Assembly (NCBI GenBank): GCA_002453475.1
Contig: DKGY01000094.1
Coordinates: 145,657-151,756 of the forward strand
Source: Clostridium sp. UBA6758
Lineage (GTDB): Bacteria; Bacillota; Clostridia; Clostridiales; Clostridiaceae
Direction: 5' to 3'
Length of the DNA stretch: 6,100 bases
Within the stretch, counting starts at the first letter, position 1, and every line of letters starts with the position of its first letter. The translations under genes and the position numbers were made by a program. Of this stretch, positions 1 to 4,930 are shown piece by piece. The notes beneath the pieces are model-generated. The model ran no database searches. It was not told where the DNA came from and saw only the letters and a program-made list of their open reading frames with translations.

Positions 1-249
1 AGCACAAGTAGCTTCTCTTGGCTTACGAATGAAGCCTTCATCATATCCTGGGCTTGTAGCTCCCGGATACCCAATACAATAATTCATTGGTAACACTCCC
101 GCTATTAACTTAAGAATAGTACTCTTTCCACTTCCGTTAACCCCTACTATACCAACTTTCTCTCCTGCATAAACTTGAAAGGTTATATTCTTAAGAACAA
201 GAGTTGCATCCATATACTTTTTTACACCATTTAATGTTAATTCAAACAT
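1..249 (-). CDS. ABC-F family ATP-binding protein, probable ribosome-protection factor (N-terminal part, cut by window edge)
   Basis: The first 83 codons read without a stop to the window edge. The ATG at 249-247 follows an SD (GAAGGA, 261-256) with 6 nt spacing. The protein begins as the first nucleotide-binding domain of an ABC ATPase: a beta strand and A-loop-like segment (residues 1-20), then Walker [10 protein letters not shown] at residues 36-44. Residues 55-83 ([20 protein letters not shown] and following) are the insert that leads towards the Q-loop in clostridial ABC-F proteins. There is no membrane segment. ABC-F proteins have two ATPase domains and act on the ribosome; the antibiotic-resistance members displace lincosamides, pleuromutilins and streptogramin A, or macrolides, from the 50S subunit. 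The attenuator-bearing leader upstream is typical of those resistance members. The clostridial CplR group is a plausible home, but the linker that would settle drug specificity lies outside the window. ABC ATPase is certain, ABC-F likely, resistance role inferred. Confidence 0.85.
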   Translation of the reverse strand, partial: MFELTLNGVKKYMDATLVLKNITFQVYAGEKVGIVGVNGSGKSTILKLIAGVLPMNYCIGYPGATSPGYDEGFIRKPREATCA

Positions 250-265
250 AAAAATTCCTTCTTTC

Positions 266-296
266 ATCCATAATTTAAATTATGCATTTCATGGAT
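266..296 (-). repeat. Mutually exclusive hairpins before the ABC-F ribosome binding site
   Basis: The 16-bp perfect palindrome CATAATTTAAATTATG (269-284) and the pair ATCCAT/ATGGAT (266-271 with 291-296) share bases, so only one can form at a time. Both end a few nt before the ABC-F SD (261-256) and could tune access to it. No regulatory role can be shown from sequence alone. Confidence 0.35.
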
Positions 297-346
297 AGGC
301 ACAAAAATACCTTAACTATTATAACTCCTTAAGTAATTTTTAAAAT

Positions 347-383
347 AAAAAAGACTGTAAGAAGATGGCTTCTTCTCACAGTC
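347..383 (-). terminator. Intrinsic terminator inside the ABC-F leader (attenuator)
   Basis: On the minus strand the arms GACTGTGAGAAGA and TCTTCTTACAGTC (383-371 and 365-353) pair over 13 positions with one mismatch and a 5-nt loop. Six T follow at once (352-347), then A and four more T. It sits about 100 nt before the ABC-F start and about 320 nt after the leader promoter, so it would stop leader transcripts before the gene unless prevented. It could partly serve as the terminator of the acetyltransferase at 792-1367, but it is over 400 nt past that stop codon and beyond a fresh promoter. Confidence 0.82.
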
Positions 384-464
384 GAAATATTCTAATACTA
401 TTATAATTTATTTAAATCAGATATAAGTTGCAAACATATTATTATGCTGGTATATCTATTACAT

Positions 465-514
465 AATACTTCAAAAATCCTTATTTAATAGTTAAAAGGA
501 CTCTTTGAAGTATT
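465..514 (-). promoter_or_regulatory. Large hairpin in the ABC-F leader (candidate anti-antiterminator or antiterminator element)
   Basis: Arms 514-498 and 480-465 pair over 16 bp with a single bulged G and a 17-nt loop; the core is AATACTTCAAA against TTTGAAGTATT. No T-run follows on either strand, so it is not a terminator itself. Its 5' arm contains CTTCAAAGAGTC, which matches 9 of 12 bases of the terminator's 3' arm CTTCTTACAGTC (364-353). It could therefore pair with the terminator's 5' arm instead of with its own partner. The hairpin is seen; the switching role is a proposal. Confidence 0.5.
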
Positions 515-632
515 GTAAATTATAGTATTTTATTTCAATAAAGTAAGTTACCTTCTAAATGCCTCATTCCATAAAGAGCATAGCAATAAAACCTAAATAT
601 AATTAGGCAAATTAAAACTCATTATAAAATAT

Positions 633-661
633 ATATTAATTTATTAAATCAAAATTAATAT
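633..661 (-). promoter_or_regulatory. AT-rich leader hairpin at the leader-peptide stop codon
   Basis: A perfect 10-bp inverted repeat (ATATTAATTT at 661-652, AAATTAATAT at 642-633 on the minus strand) with a 9-nt loop begins on the last base of the leader-peptide stop codon. It is weak because it is all A/T. A ribosome paused on the uORF would cover its 5' arm. Confidence 0.4.
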
Positions 662-681
662 TAGCAATTAGTTGGTGTCAT
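661..681 (-). CDS. Leader peptide MTPTNC upstream of the ABC-F gene
   Basis: An AGGAGG (696-691) lies 9 nt before an ATG (681-679) that opens a six-codon frame, Met-Thr-Pro-Thr-Asn-Cys, ending at TAA (663-661). This is the strongest SD in the whole leader, and it sits within about 15 nt of the predicted transcription start. Very short translated uORFs are the sensors in drug-inducible attenuators: a ribosome stalled or slowed by antibiotic changes folding downstream. Two features tie the peptide to folding here. Its SD-ATG spacer is complementary to 550-541, and a 10-bp hairpin begins on its stop codon. It would be missed by any length-limited gene caller. That it is translated is strongly suggested; that it senses a drug is inferred. 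Confidence 0.68.
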   Translation of the reverse strand: MTPTNC

Positions 682-712
682 AACTTACTTCCTCCTCTTG
701 GTGTTTTTTTCA

Positions 713-741
713 ATTATACCATTTTTAATATTTTATGTAAA
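713..741 (-). promoter_or_regulatory. Sigma-A promoter for the ABC-F leader transcript
   Basis: On the minus strand, TTTACA (741-736) and TATAAT (718-713) are separated by exactly 17 bp. The -10 is perfect and the -35 has one mismatch. A start of transcription about 7 nt downstream, near 706, places the leader-peptide SD close to the 5' end. It is the best promoter between the upstream acetyltransferase stop and the ABC-F gene. Confidence 0.75.
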
Positions 742-791
742 TACATTTAAATAATGTATTACATTACTCTTAAAATCTAGGAATTTAAGAG

Positions 792-1367
792 CTACACTAT
801 TACCTTTTGTACATTTACATGCATATCGTTGCAATCTTCTAAAAGTAATGAACATATATATCTATCGACTAGTTTTCCCTTATTTTTAACACTTTTTCTC
901 ATTAATCCTTCTACTTGAAATCCTAAATTCGTTAATAAAGCTAAAGATCCTGTATTCTCTTTTTGTAAAGTTGCATATATTCTAACTAAATTTAATTCCT
1001 GAAATGCATATCTAATAAGCATTTGTGTGGCTTCTTTGGCATAACCCTTATTCCAGAATTTTTTTCTTATCCAATATCCAATTTCACCATTTTCATATTG
1101 ATAATTTATATTACTTAAGGAAACAACTCCTATAAATTCATCTGTACTTCTATTAAAAATACCTAGTTCAATGCAAGAATCATCTGTTATAGACTTTAAG
1201 TATTTTATATAGCTTTCAGCATCTTCTAAAGTATATGGGTATGGAACTTCATGCATATATTTTGTTTGTTCAAAATCATTTATGTTTTCTTGAAGGATCT
1301 TTGCATCAACTTTAGTTGTAAGTGTCTCCAAATAAATTCTTTTACCATTTAACAAAAGCTTTCTCAC
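792..1367 (-). CDS. GNAT family N-acetyltransferase, RimJ/RimL type
   Basis: A 191-residue protein that starts at GTG (1367-1365), with SD AAGGAG 8 nt upstream; no ATG lies near. The N-terminus (LNGKRIYLETLT) is the usual beta1 of RimJ/RimL-like acetyltransferases. Acceptor-side helices follow, then GEIGYWIRKKFWNKGYAKEA (residues 94-113), which includes the acetyl-CoA pyrophosphate loop. LNLVRIYATLQKENTGSLAL and NLGFQVEGLMRK (residues 126-158) are motif B and the beta6-7 hairpin. The family moves acetyl from acetyl-CoA to protein N-termini, ribosomal proteins or small molecules, in the cytoplasm; the substrate cannot be read from sequence. The length is typical, with a C-terminal tail of about 15 residues beyond the core. 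It appears monocistronic. It neighbours the ABC-F gene but does not share its transcript, because a strong promoter lies between them. Confidence 0.9.
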   Translation of the reverse strand: MRKLLLNGKRIYLETLTTKVDAKILQENINDFEQTKYMHEVPYPYTLEDAESYIKYLKSITDDSCIELGIFNRSTDEFIGVVSLSNINYQYENGEIGYWIRKKFWNKGYAKEATQMLIRYAFQELNLVRIYATLQKENTGSLALLTNLGFQVEGLMRKSVKNKGKLVDRYICSLLLEDCNDMHVNVQKVIV

Positions 1368-1422
1368 AATAACTACTCCTTTTTAACTTATATATTGTTA
1401 TATGAAATTACAACTTTACCTA

Positions 1423-1450
1423 ATTATAACTCAATATATAAAAAATACAA
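1423..1450 (-). promoter_or_regulatory. Putative promoter of the RimJ/RimL-type acetyltransferase gene
   Basis: The minus strand has TTGTAT (1450-1445) and TATAAT (1428-1423) with a 16-bp spacer. The -10 is perfect and the -35 moderate. Transcription would start near 1416, about 50 nt before the GTG start codon. Confidence 0.5.
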
Positions 1451-1482
1451 CAACTAAATATGGAGTTATCTGCTAGAATACT

Positions 1483-1512
1483 TTGTAATAAATGTTATAA
1501 TTATAATATAAT
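1483..1512 (+). promoter_or_regulatory. Putative promoter of the 135-residue membrane-anchored protein gene
   Basis: TTGTAA (1483-1488) and TATAAT (1507-1512) are separated by 18 bp. Two further TATAAT copies at 1496 and 1502 make the exact -10 uncertain. It is divergent from the acetyltransferase promoter. Confidence 0.45.
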
Positions 1513-1556
1513 GTTACATATAGCATGTTTATCGAATTTAAAAATGAGGTGTATAA

Positions 1557-1964
1557 ATGAAATCTTCTACAAAGGACCGAATTAAATTATCAGTAATAGC
1601 ATTTTTCTTTTTATTAGTACTATTATCAATTGGATATGCTATTTGGGGTAATCCACCAGTAACAGGGATGTATACTGGAATGGTTAAAATTGTAAATATT
1701 GACAATGCAGAAGATATAAATAGATATGAAAAATATAAGACACCTTATGCATATAAACTAAATGAAAATAACAAACTTTTACTAAAATATATTACCTATG
1801 ATATTAACAAGCCCATTAATACCACATTAACATTAACAAATGAACAATATAATGAATTAGTAGAGGGTGAGTATTATTGGTTTAAAATAAAACTTTCTAA
1901 ACCAAATGATATGAGTAATGGAATTATAAAATCAGTTTATACAGAAAGTCCTACCCAAAAATAA
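1557..1964 (+). CDS. Small membrane-anchored or exported protein of unknown function
   Basis: A 135-residue protein with no family I recognise. The ATG follows GAGGTG with 6-7 nt spacing. Residues 1-10 are basic and polar (MKSSTKDRIK) and residues 11-30 form one strong hydrophobic helix (LSVIAFFFLLVLLSIGYAIW). There is no lipobox cysteine and no clear signal-peptidase site, so it is probably a membrane anchor with the rest outside the cell. The remainder of about 105 residues is polar and beta-rich, with TGMYTGMVKIVNI opening it and EGEYYWFKIKL near the end. It might be a small OB-like or beta-barrel domain, but this is a guess from strand pattern. No cysteines are present. The gene stands alone on the plus strand between minus-strand genes, with its own promoter and no clear terminator of its own close behind. 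Confidence 0.8.
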   Translation: MKSSTKDRIKLSVIAFFFLLVLLSIGYAIWGNPPVTGMYTGMVKIVNIDNAEDINRYEKYKTPYAYKLNENNKLLLKYITYDINKPINTTLTLTNEQYNELVEGEYYWFKIKLSKPNDMSNGIIKSVYTESPTQK

Positions 1965-1979
1965 ATCAATAAAAAAATC

Positions 1980-2156
1980 TTATACAATATCTTCAAAGCT
2001 TGGGTTTAATAGCAAATTGGGGGTTTCTACCATAATTAGAATAACGTTATCTACATGAGTTAATATATTAGAGTCAGTTCCCTCAAAGGAAATATGAGTT
2101 ATGGTTGCACCTGCCGAAGTTTCTATATCTGTAGCTATCACACAGGTTTTCAAGCC
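1980..2156 (-). pseudogene. Decayed C-terminal fragment of a jelly-roll/carbohydrate-binding-like repeat protein
   Basis: A stop-free minus-strand frame of 58 codons, bounded by TAA at 2159-2157 and TAA at 1982-1980, has no start codon with an SD. It nevertheless reads like protein. It contains TCVIATDIETSAGATITHIS, then a VDNVILIMVE strand and NLLLNPSFED. The alternating strand ending in a VDNV-like motif, followed by N-L-L-x-N-x-S-F-E, is the pattern at the joint between two tandem galactose-binding-like jelly-roll modules in Bacillus and Clostridium surface and collagen-like proteins. Here one module end is joined to the first residues of the next, which is cut off. Family assignment is from memory of the pattern. 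It may instead be a chance open frame, but the composition is unlike random AT-rich DNA. Confidence 0.4.
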
Positions 2157-2177
2157 TTATTATATTCTTGTAATTTA

Positions 2178-2205
2178 AAACGTATCACTTAATTGTGATA
2201 CGTTT
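2178..2205 (-). terminator. Terminator-like hairpin downstream of the HD-domain gene
   Basis: A perfect 11-bp inverted repeat (AAACGTATCAC / GTGATACGTTT) with a 6-nt loop lies about 75 nt past the HD-protein stop. On the minus strand the 3' arm ends TTTT and continues AAATT, giving a short, interrupted U-tract. It could act weakly in both directions. A protein-binding operator is the alternative. Confidence 0.5.
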
Positions 2206-2278
2206 GCCGTAACTTGCACTACTAATCAAAATTAGCATCCTTACTTGTGAGATAGTCACTGTTATTTATTCTAAATAA

Positions 2279-2848
2279 CTAAGCTTCATTCTTTTGAGCT
2301 ATTTTTTCTGTCGTCCTTTGGTCTATTTCTTTCTTCAGCTCTTTTAAATAAGGAGAGAATTCCACCTTATCCGCACCGTAAGTAAACTGTAAGTCATATT
2401 CTAGCGGAATCCAAGTACTGATATCCGCCTCGTTATGCTGAATGACTGCTTCTAAATTATCTAATGCTTTGTAAAGCTTAGCTTCATCAGTCTTACGTTC
2501 ATTCATTTCCTTTAAAAGCTCTGTGAATTCCTCACGATAAGGAGTATGGAAAGTTGCGATCCATTGGAAAAACATCTCATCCTCTTTTTCACTATCTTCT
2601 TCTTTCTTCTCAAAAGTAGGAATATCACCAGTAAAGGCTTCACCTAAATCATGAATCAAACACATACGAATTACCTTGTCCATATCAATCTCTGGAAATT
2701 CATCACGCATTAATAATGCCATTAATGCAATACGCCAGCTATGTTCTGCTACACTTTCATGGCGTCCGCTCGATGTCCATGAGTGCCTAGTATTGCATTT
2801 TAGTTTTTCTGCTACTGTTAATATTTCTAGAAATGCTGCTGTATTCAT
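2279..2848 (-). CDS. HD-domain metal-dependent phosphohydrolase, YfbR/HDDC2-like
   Basis: A 189-residue protein starting at ATG 2848-2846, with a purine-rich SD (AGGGGG) about 8 nt upstream. The signature residues of the HD superfamily are all present: RHESVAEHSWR (residues 29-39, ligand H36), LIHDLGEAFTGDIP (residues 64-77, ligands H66-D67), and ALDNLEAV with D130 as the last ligand. Spacing closely matches the YfbR/HDDC2 group, whose studied members are 5'-deoxynucleotidases that dephosphorylate dNMPs using a divalent metal. Length is typical. The activity here is inferred from family. Arginine codons differ from the neighbours: six of eight are CGN, where nearby genes use almost only AGA, and G/C-ending codons are more frequent, suggesting different ancestry. 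The C-terminal 15 residues are charged and probably disordered. Confidence 0.88.
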   Translation of the reverse strand: MNTAAFLEILTVAEKLKCNTRHSWTSSGRHESVAEHSWRIALMALLMRDEFPEIDMDKVIRMCLIHDLGEAFTGDIPTFEKKEEDSEKEDEMFFQWIATFHTPYREEFTELLKEMNERKTDEAKLYKALDNLEAVIQHNEADISTWIPLEYDLQFTYGADKVEFSPYLKELKKEIDQRTTEKIAQKNEA

Positions 2849-2869
2849 ACGAAGTTCCCCCTAGAATCT

Positions 2870-3025
2870 TTATTTATGAAACATTATAACAAATATATAT
2901 AAATAAGACCATGTCCATTTGGCTAATACATAGTTGACATCCTTACATTGACATTTTGGACACTCATAGCCTTCTTTTAATACAGTGTTGAAATAATATA
3001 CACTTCTTCCCGATAAATAATAAGT
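2870..3025 (-). pseudogene. Start-less reading frame with a CxxC zinc-knuckle-like motif
   Basis: Directly after the TAG of the metallopeptidase gene, and in the same frame, 51 codons stay open to TAA at 2872-2870. They encode LKEGYECPKCQCKDVNYV, then a tryptophan-rich hydrophobic stretch (AKWTWSYLYIFVIMF). CPKCQC resembles half of a zinc ribbon or rubredoxin-type knuckle. No ATG, GTG or TTG precedes the motif in frame, so this is not a normal gene. It may be the remnant of a zinc-ribbon protein whose start is lost, or a C-terminal extension now cut off by the TAG. The second Cys pair is absent. Confidence 0.3.
2883..2891 (-). promoter_or_regulatory. Extended -10 promoter element of the HD-domain gene
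   Basis: The minus strand reads TGTTATAAT, a perfect -10 with the extended TGn motif, about 35 nt before the HD-protein ATG. No good -35 lies 17 bp upstream, as is usual with an extended -10. The element overlaps the end of the reading frame at 2870-3025. Confidence 0.5.
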
Positions 3026-3799
3026 CTATACGCCCATATAAGAAATAAAACTTTCAATCCCACTATTGTATATTTTTTCAACTTCATCTAAATGACTTGC
3101 CAAAAAGAGTTTACCACTTATAGACGCAAATTTATTCCAATAATAACCGCTATCAGCTTGTTCAAGTAAAGTCTTTTGTCTTTGGAAGTCTGTTTCTTTC
3201 ATAGCTTCTTTTAATTTTATTAATGAATTATTATAGTATTTATTAAAGGTAGAAAAATCAAATTCCTGTATATTATCCTTAAAAGCTAATAAATGCGCAA
3301 AGCTCTCATCAAAAGTAATATATTTAAGTTGTTCAATAAAATCATTAGATATTAGAGTAGGATATTGTTTATGTAGACATACGTGTGAAGTTTCATGTGT
3401 AATTAATTGTCTTATCAATAATTCAACATCATATCCTTGCATTTTATAATCACAAAAACGTATCAAGTCAAATATAATATATTCTTTTCCTTCATATTTT
3501 CTTACCATAGCATCATATGGATTGGGACATCCTACTATTAGTAAAACATTTATATCATTTATTATTGATTTCCACTCTGGATACAAGGATGAATAGATAT
3601 TTTCATTTATAGGAATAAACTGCGAAAGTGCACTTTTTATACTTATTAATATGCTATTTACCTCATCTCTCTTCTCAGTATTAGGAACCTCAAACAAGTA
3701 TTTTCCTTCTTCAATATTTTTGAATACCCAATGGCTATTTATTGTATTTTCCTCTTCACCATCTAAGTATTTTAATACTACACTATCATCAACTAACAT
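3026..3799 (-). CDS. Putative zinc-dependent metallopeptidase (HETSH), family unknown
   Basis: A 257-residue protein with the metalloprotease signature LITHETSHVCLH. H135 and H139 would bind zinc and E136 would be the base. A conserved-looking FDESFAH 26 residues later (E165) could supply the third ligand, as in gluzincin-type peptidases. Just before the motif, GKEYIIFDLIRF resembles the edge strand that binds substrate. The best start is the ATG at 3799-3797, because GGAGG (3811-3807) lies 7 nt before it; the longer frame opens at an ATG at 3829 with no such site. There is no signal peptide or membrane helix, so the protein is probably cytoplasmic. The N-terminal 90 residues look like a separate alpha/beta part. 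The substrate is unknown and no toxin, inhibitor or immunity gene lies beside it. The HExxH motif is certain, peptidase activity likely, family not recognised. Confidence 0.72.
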   Translation of the reverse strand: MLVDDSVVLKYLDGEEENTINSHWVFKNIEEGKYLFEVPNTEKRDEVNSILISIKSALSQFIPINENIYSSLYPEWKSIINDINVLLIVGCPNPYDAMVRKYEGKEYIIFDLIRFCDYKMQGYDVELLIRQLITHETSHVCLHKQYPTLISNDFIEQLKYITFDESFAHLLAFKDNIQEFDFSTFNKYYNNSLIKLKEAMKETDFQRQKTLLEQADSGYYWNKFASISGKLFLASHLDEVEKIYNSGIESFISYMGV

Positions 3800-3841
3800 A
3801 TACAAACCTCCATAAATCAACGTTTCCAATATTGAAAACTT

Positions 3842-3850
3842 ATTATAACA
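3842..3850 (-). promoter_or_regulatory. Extended -10 promoter element of the metallopeptidase gene
   Basis: The minus strand reads TGTTATAAT (3850-3842), the same extended -10 as before the HD gene, about 43 nt upstream of the chosen ATG. No recognisable -35 is present. Its position would give a 5' leader of about 35 nt and fits the shorter start. Confidence 0.45.
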
Positions 3851-3988
3851 TAATTACTATAAAATGTATGCTTATATATAAATTAAATATGAATATGAGA
3901 TCCATAATGTACTAGACTATTGTCTATCAGAACATAAGCGTTATTATACTAAAAATAATATAGTTCACTTTTTTCTTATAATGTTTTA
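3851..3988. other. Non-coding gap upstream of the metallopeptidase gene
   Basis: AT-rich sequence with no supported gene. The only structure seen is a small hairpin, TAGAC TATT GTCTA (3913-3926), with no T-run. Confidence 0.5.
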
Positions 3989-4016
3989 AAGGAGAAGTCC
4001 GAATTGACTTCCCCTT
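3989..4016 (-). terminator. Rho-independent terminator downstream of the Rrf2 gene
   Basis: On the minus strand AAGGGGAAGTC (4016-4006) pairs with GACTTCTCCTT (3999-3989) over 11 bp, including one G-U pair, with a 6-nt loop. It is followed by TAAAAC, so the U-tract is only the end of the arm. The pairing is better on the minus than the plus strand, where the G-U becomes an A-C mismatch. It lies about 200 nt after the Rrf2 stop. Confidence 0.6.
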
Positions 4017-4220
4017 CAAAACTCTTAATTATCAACATTATTCTTAAAATATCCTAAAAGTATTTTTCTGCCGCTTCAACTTTTTCCATTCATAGTTAAT
4101 CAATTTATTTATGAGAAGTAATTTAATCTCCTTTCTATCTTAACCACATACTCCTTGTAGAATATATAATGAGAAAAATTTAAAATATGAAACATCATTA
4201 TGGTGTAGTTCACCTTATCA
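4017..4220 (-). other. Possible decayed gene or deletion scar after the Rrf2 gene
   Basis: No intact gene is supported. On the minus strand there is a textbook SD (AAAGGAG, around 4133-4127) with no start codon at the right distance. Some 50 nt later an 11-codon frame reads MEKVEAAEKYF before TAG, which looks like the end of a helical protein. A gene start and a gene end brought together by an internal deletion would give this picture. Chance cannot be excluded. Confidence 0.2.
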
Positions 4221-4724
4221 CTACTTTCTTTTATTACTAAACCATTCAATTGTTGCTTTTTCCACCTCTTTTGGAAGCTTTTTATTATATACCTCATCAT
4301 ATAGCCATGCCAATGTCTTATTACTTAAATATTTTTTCATTTCATCTTCTGCTTCTAACATTACAACCTTTATTAAACAAGGACATTTGGTATATGTATC
4401 TGGTAAATTATCTTTATCTAATAATATATTTTTTTGTCTAATTTCTGCACATTGAAAAAATGATTCAGTTCCTTCTACTGCTTCAACAACATCCCAAAAT
4501 GTTATTTCTTCTGCACTACGAGCTAGTGCATAACCACCTTTTACACCTGGTATAGATTTTACAATTCCTGACTTACTTAATTTTGCATATACTTTTGATA
4601 AATAAGTTTCCGAGATACCTTGAAATGCCGCTAAATCCTTTATTCCCACAGATTTACCTTTTTCTGAATTTACCATATATAATAAGCAATGTATTGCATA
4701 TTCTACTCCTACTGAAAATTTCAT
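4221..4724 (-). CDS. Rrf2 family transcriptional regulator
   Basis: A 167-residue protein whose ATG (4724-4722) follows AAAGGAG with 8 nt spacing. Residues 1-65 are the winged helix of the Rrf2 family: MKFSVGVEYAIHCLLYMV, then IKDLAAFQGISETYLSKVYA as the recognition region, and the wing SIPGVKGGYALAR. The dimer helix follows. The region that holds the Fe-S cluster in IscR, NsrR and RsrR has three cysteines here, C92, C114 and C116 (FFQCAEI and KCPCLIK), so a redox-active or NO-sensitive cluster is plausible, though the spacing differs from the C-x5-C-x5-C of IscR. Length is typical. It is divergent from a flavoprotein gene across 206 bp and probably represses both itself and that gene. The signal it senses cannot be told from sequence. 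Confidence 0.9.
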   Translation of the reverse strand: MKFSVGVEYAIHCLLYMVNSEKGKSVGIKDLAAFQGISETYLSKVYAKLSKSGIVKSIPGVKGGYALARSAEEITFWDVVEAVEGTESFFQCAEIRQKNILLDKDNLPDTYTKCPCLIKVVMLEAEDEMKKYLSNKTLAWLYDEVYNKKLPKEVEKATIEWFSNKRK

Positions 4725-4760
4725 TTTTCATACTCCTTTGATATATATAGTCTTTTATTA

Positions 4761-4789
4761 ATAATATCCTATTATTTATTTTTCTTCAA
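4761..4789 (-). promoter_or_regulatory. Promoter of the Rrf2 gene, with overlapping palindrome
   Basis: The minus strand has TTGAAG (4789-4784) and TATTAT (4766-4761) at 17 bp spacing. The 10-bp palindrome TTATTAATAA (4755-4764) covers the -10 edge and the likely +1, a sensible place for an autoregulatory operator. The palindrome is short and all A/T, so the operator idea is weak. Confidence 0.5.
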
Positions 4790-4836
4790 GATAATCATGT
4801 CCCATTAAATATATACTCTCTTACAAAATATCTCCA

Positions 4837-4865
4837 TTGACAAAAGGGAAAAAAAATTATATTCT
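4837..4865 (+). promoter_or_regulatory. Promoter of the PNPOx-like flavoprotein gene
   Basis: A perfect TTGACA (4837-4842) is followed 17 bp later by TATTCT (4860-4865), a 4-of-6 match to the -10. A strong -35 with a weak -10 is common in genes under repressor control. The transcription start would be near 4872, giving a 5' leader of about 59 nt. Confidence 0.6.
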
Positions 4866-4878
4866 TATTAAAGACACA

Positions 4879-4901
4879 CATTGTCGACGATAAGCATTGT
4901 C
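4879..4901 (+). repeat. Short direct repeat CATTGTC in the flavoprotein leader
   Basis: CATTGTC occurs at 4879-4885 and 4895-4901, 16 bp apart, just after the predicted transcription start. The first copy runs into the palindrome GTCGAC. It could be a binding site for the Rrf2 regulator; nothing else supports that. Confidence 0.25.
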
Positions 4902-4930
4902 CGTAATTTAAAAGAAAGAAGGAATGTGAA

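Larger units (their letters stand above)
250..712 (-). promoter_or_regulatory. Long attenuator-type 5' leader of the ABC-F gene
   Basis: About 455 nt separate the predicted start of transcription (near 706) from the ABC-F ATG. Read in mRNA order the leader holds: a six-codon leader peptide with strong SD (681-661); a 10-bp AT hairpin starting on its stop codon (661-652 with 642-633); a small stem (607-603 with 596-592); a segment at 550-541 exactly complementary to the leader peptide's SD-start spacer (690-681); a hairpin of about 16 bp with one bulge (514-498 with 480-465); an intrinsic terminator (383-353); and a final pair of mutually exclusive hairpins (296-291 with 271-266, or the 284-269 palindrome) just before the ABC-F SD. 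This order of uORF, alternative helices and terminator matches attenuation leaders known for ABC-F resistance genes such as vmlR and lmo0919. Function is inferred from layout only. Confidence 0.7.

Noticed and set aside
318..346. Second promoter (TATAAT at 323-318, minus) between attenuator and ABC-F gene
   Set aside because: No acceptable -35 and no extended -10; AT-rich chance is likely, though a weak internal start cannot be excluded.
2261..2279. Inverted repeat GTTATTT / AAATAAC at the HD-gene stop codon
   Set aside because: A 7-bp stem with mostly A/T pairs and no U-tract; too weak to call a terminator.
2676..2864. Plus-strand frame of 62 codons
   Set aside because: It lies antisense to the HD-domain gene, which has the family's motifs and an SD; the plus-strand frame has neither.
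4109..4300. Minus-strand frame of 63 codons
   Set aside because: Most of it overlaps the end of the Rrf2 gene in another frame; it has no SD at its ATG and the translation is low-complexity.
4250..4441. Plus-strand frame of 63 hydrophobic residues
   Set aside because: It is antisense to the Rrf2 gene; its hydrophobicity comes from reading AT-rich codons backwards.
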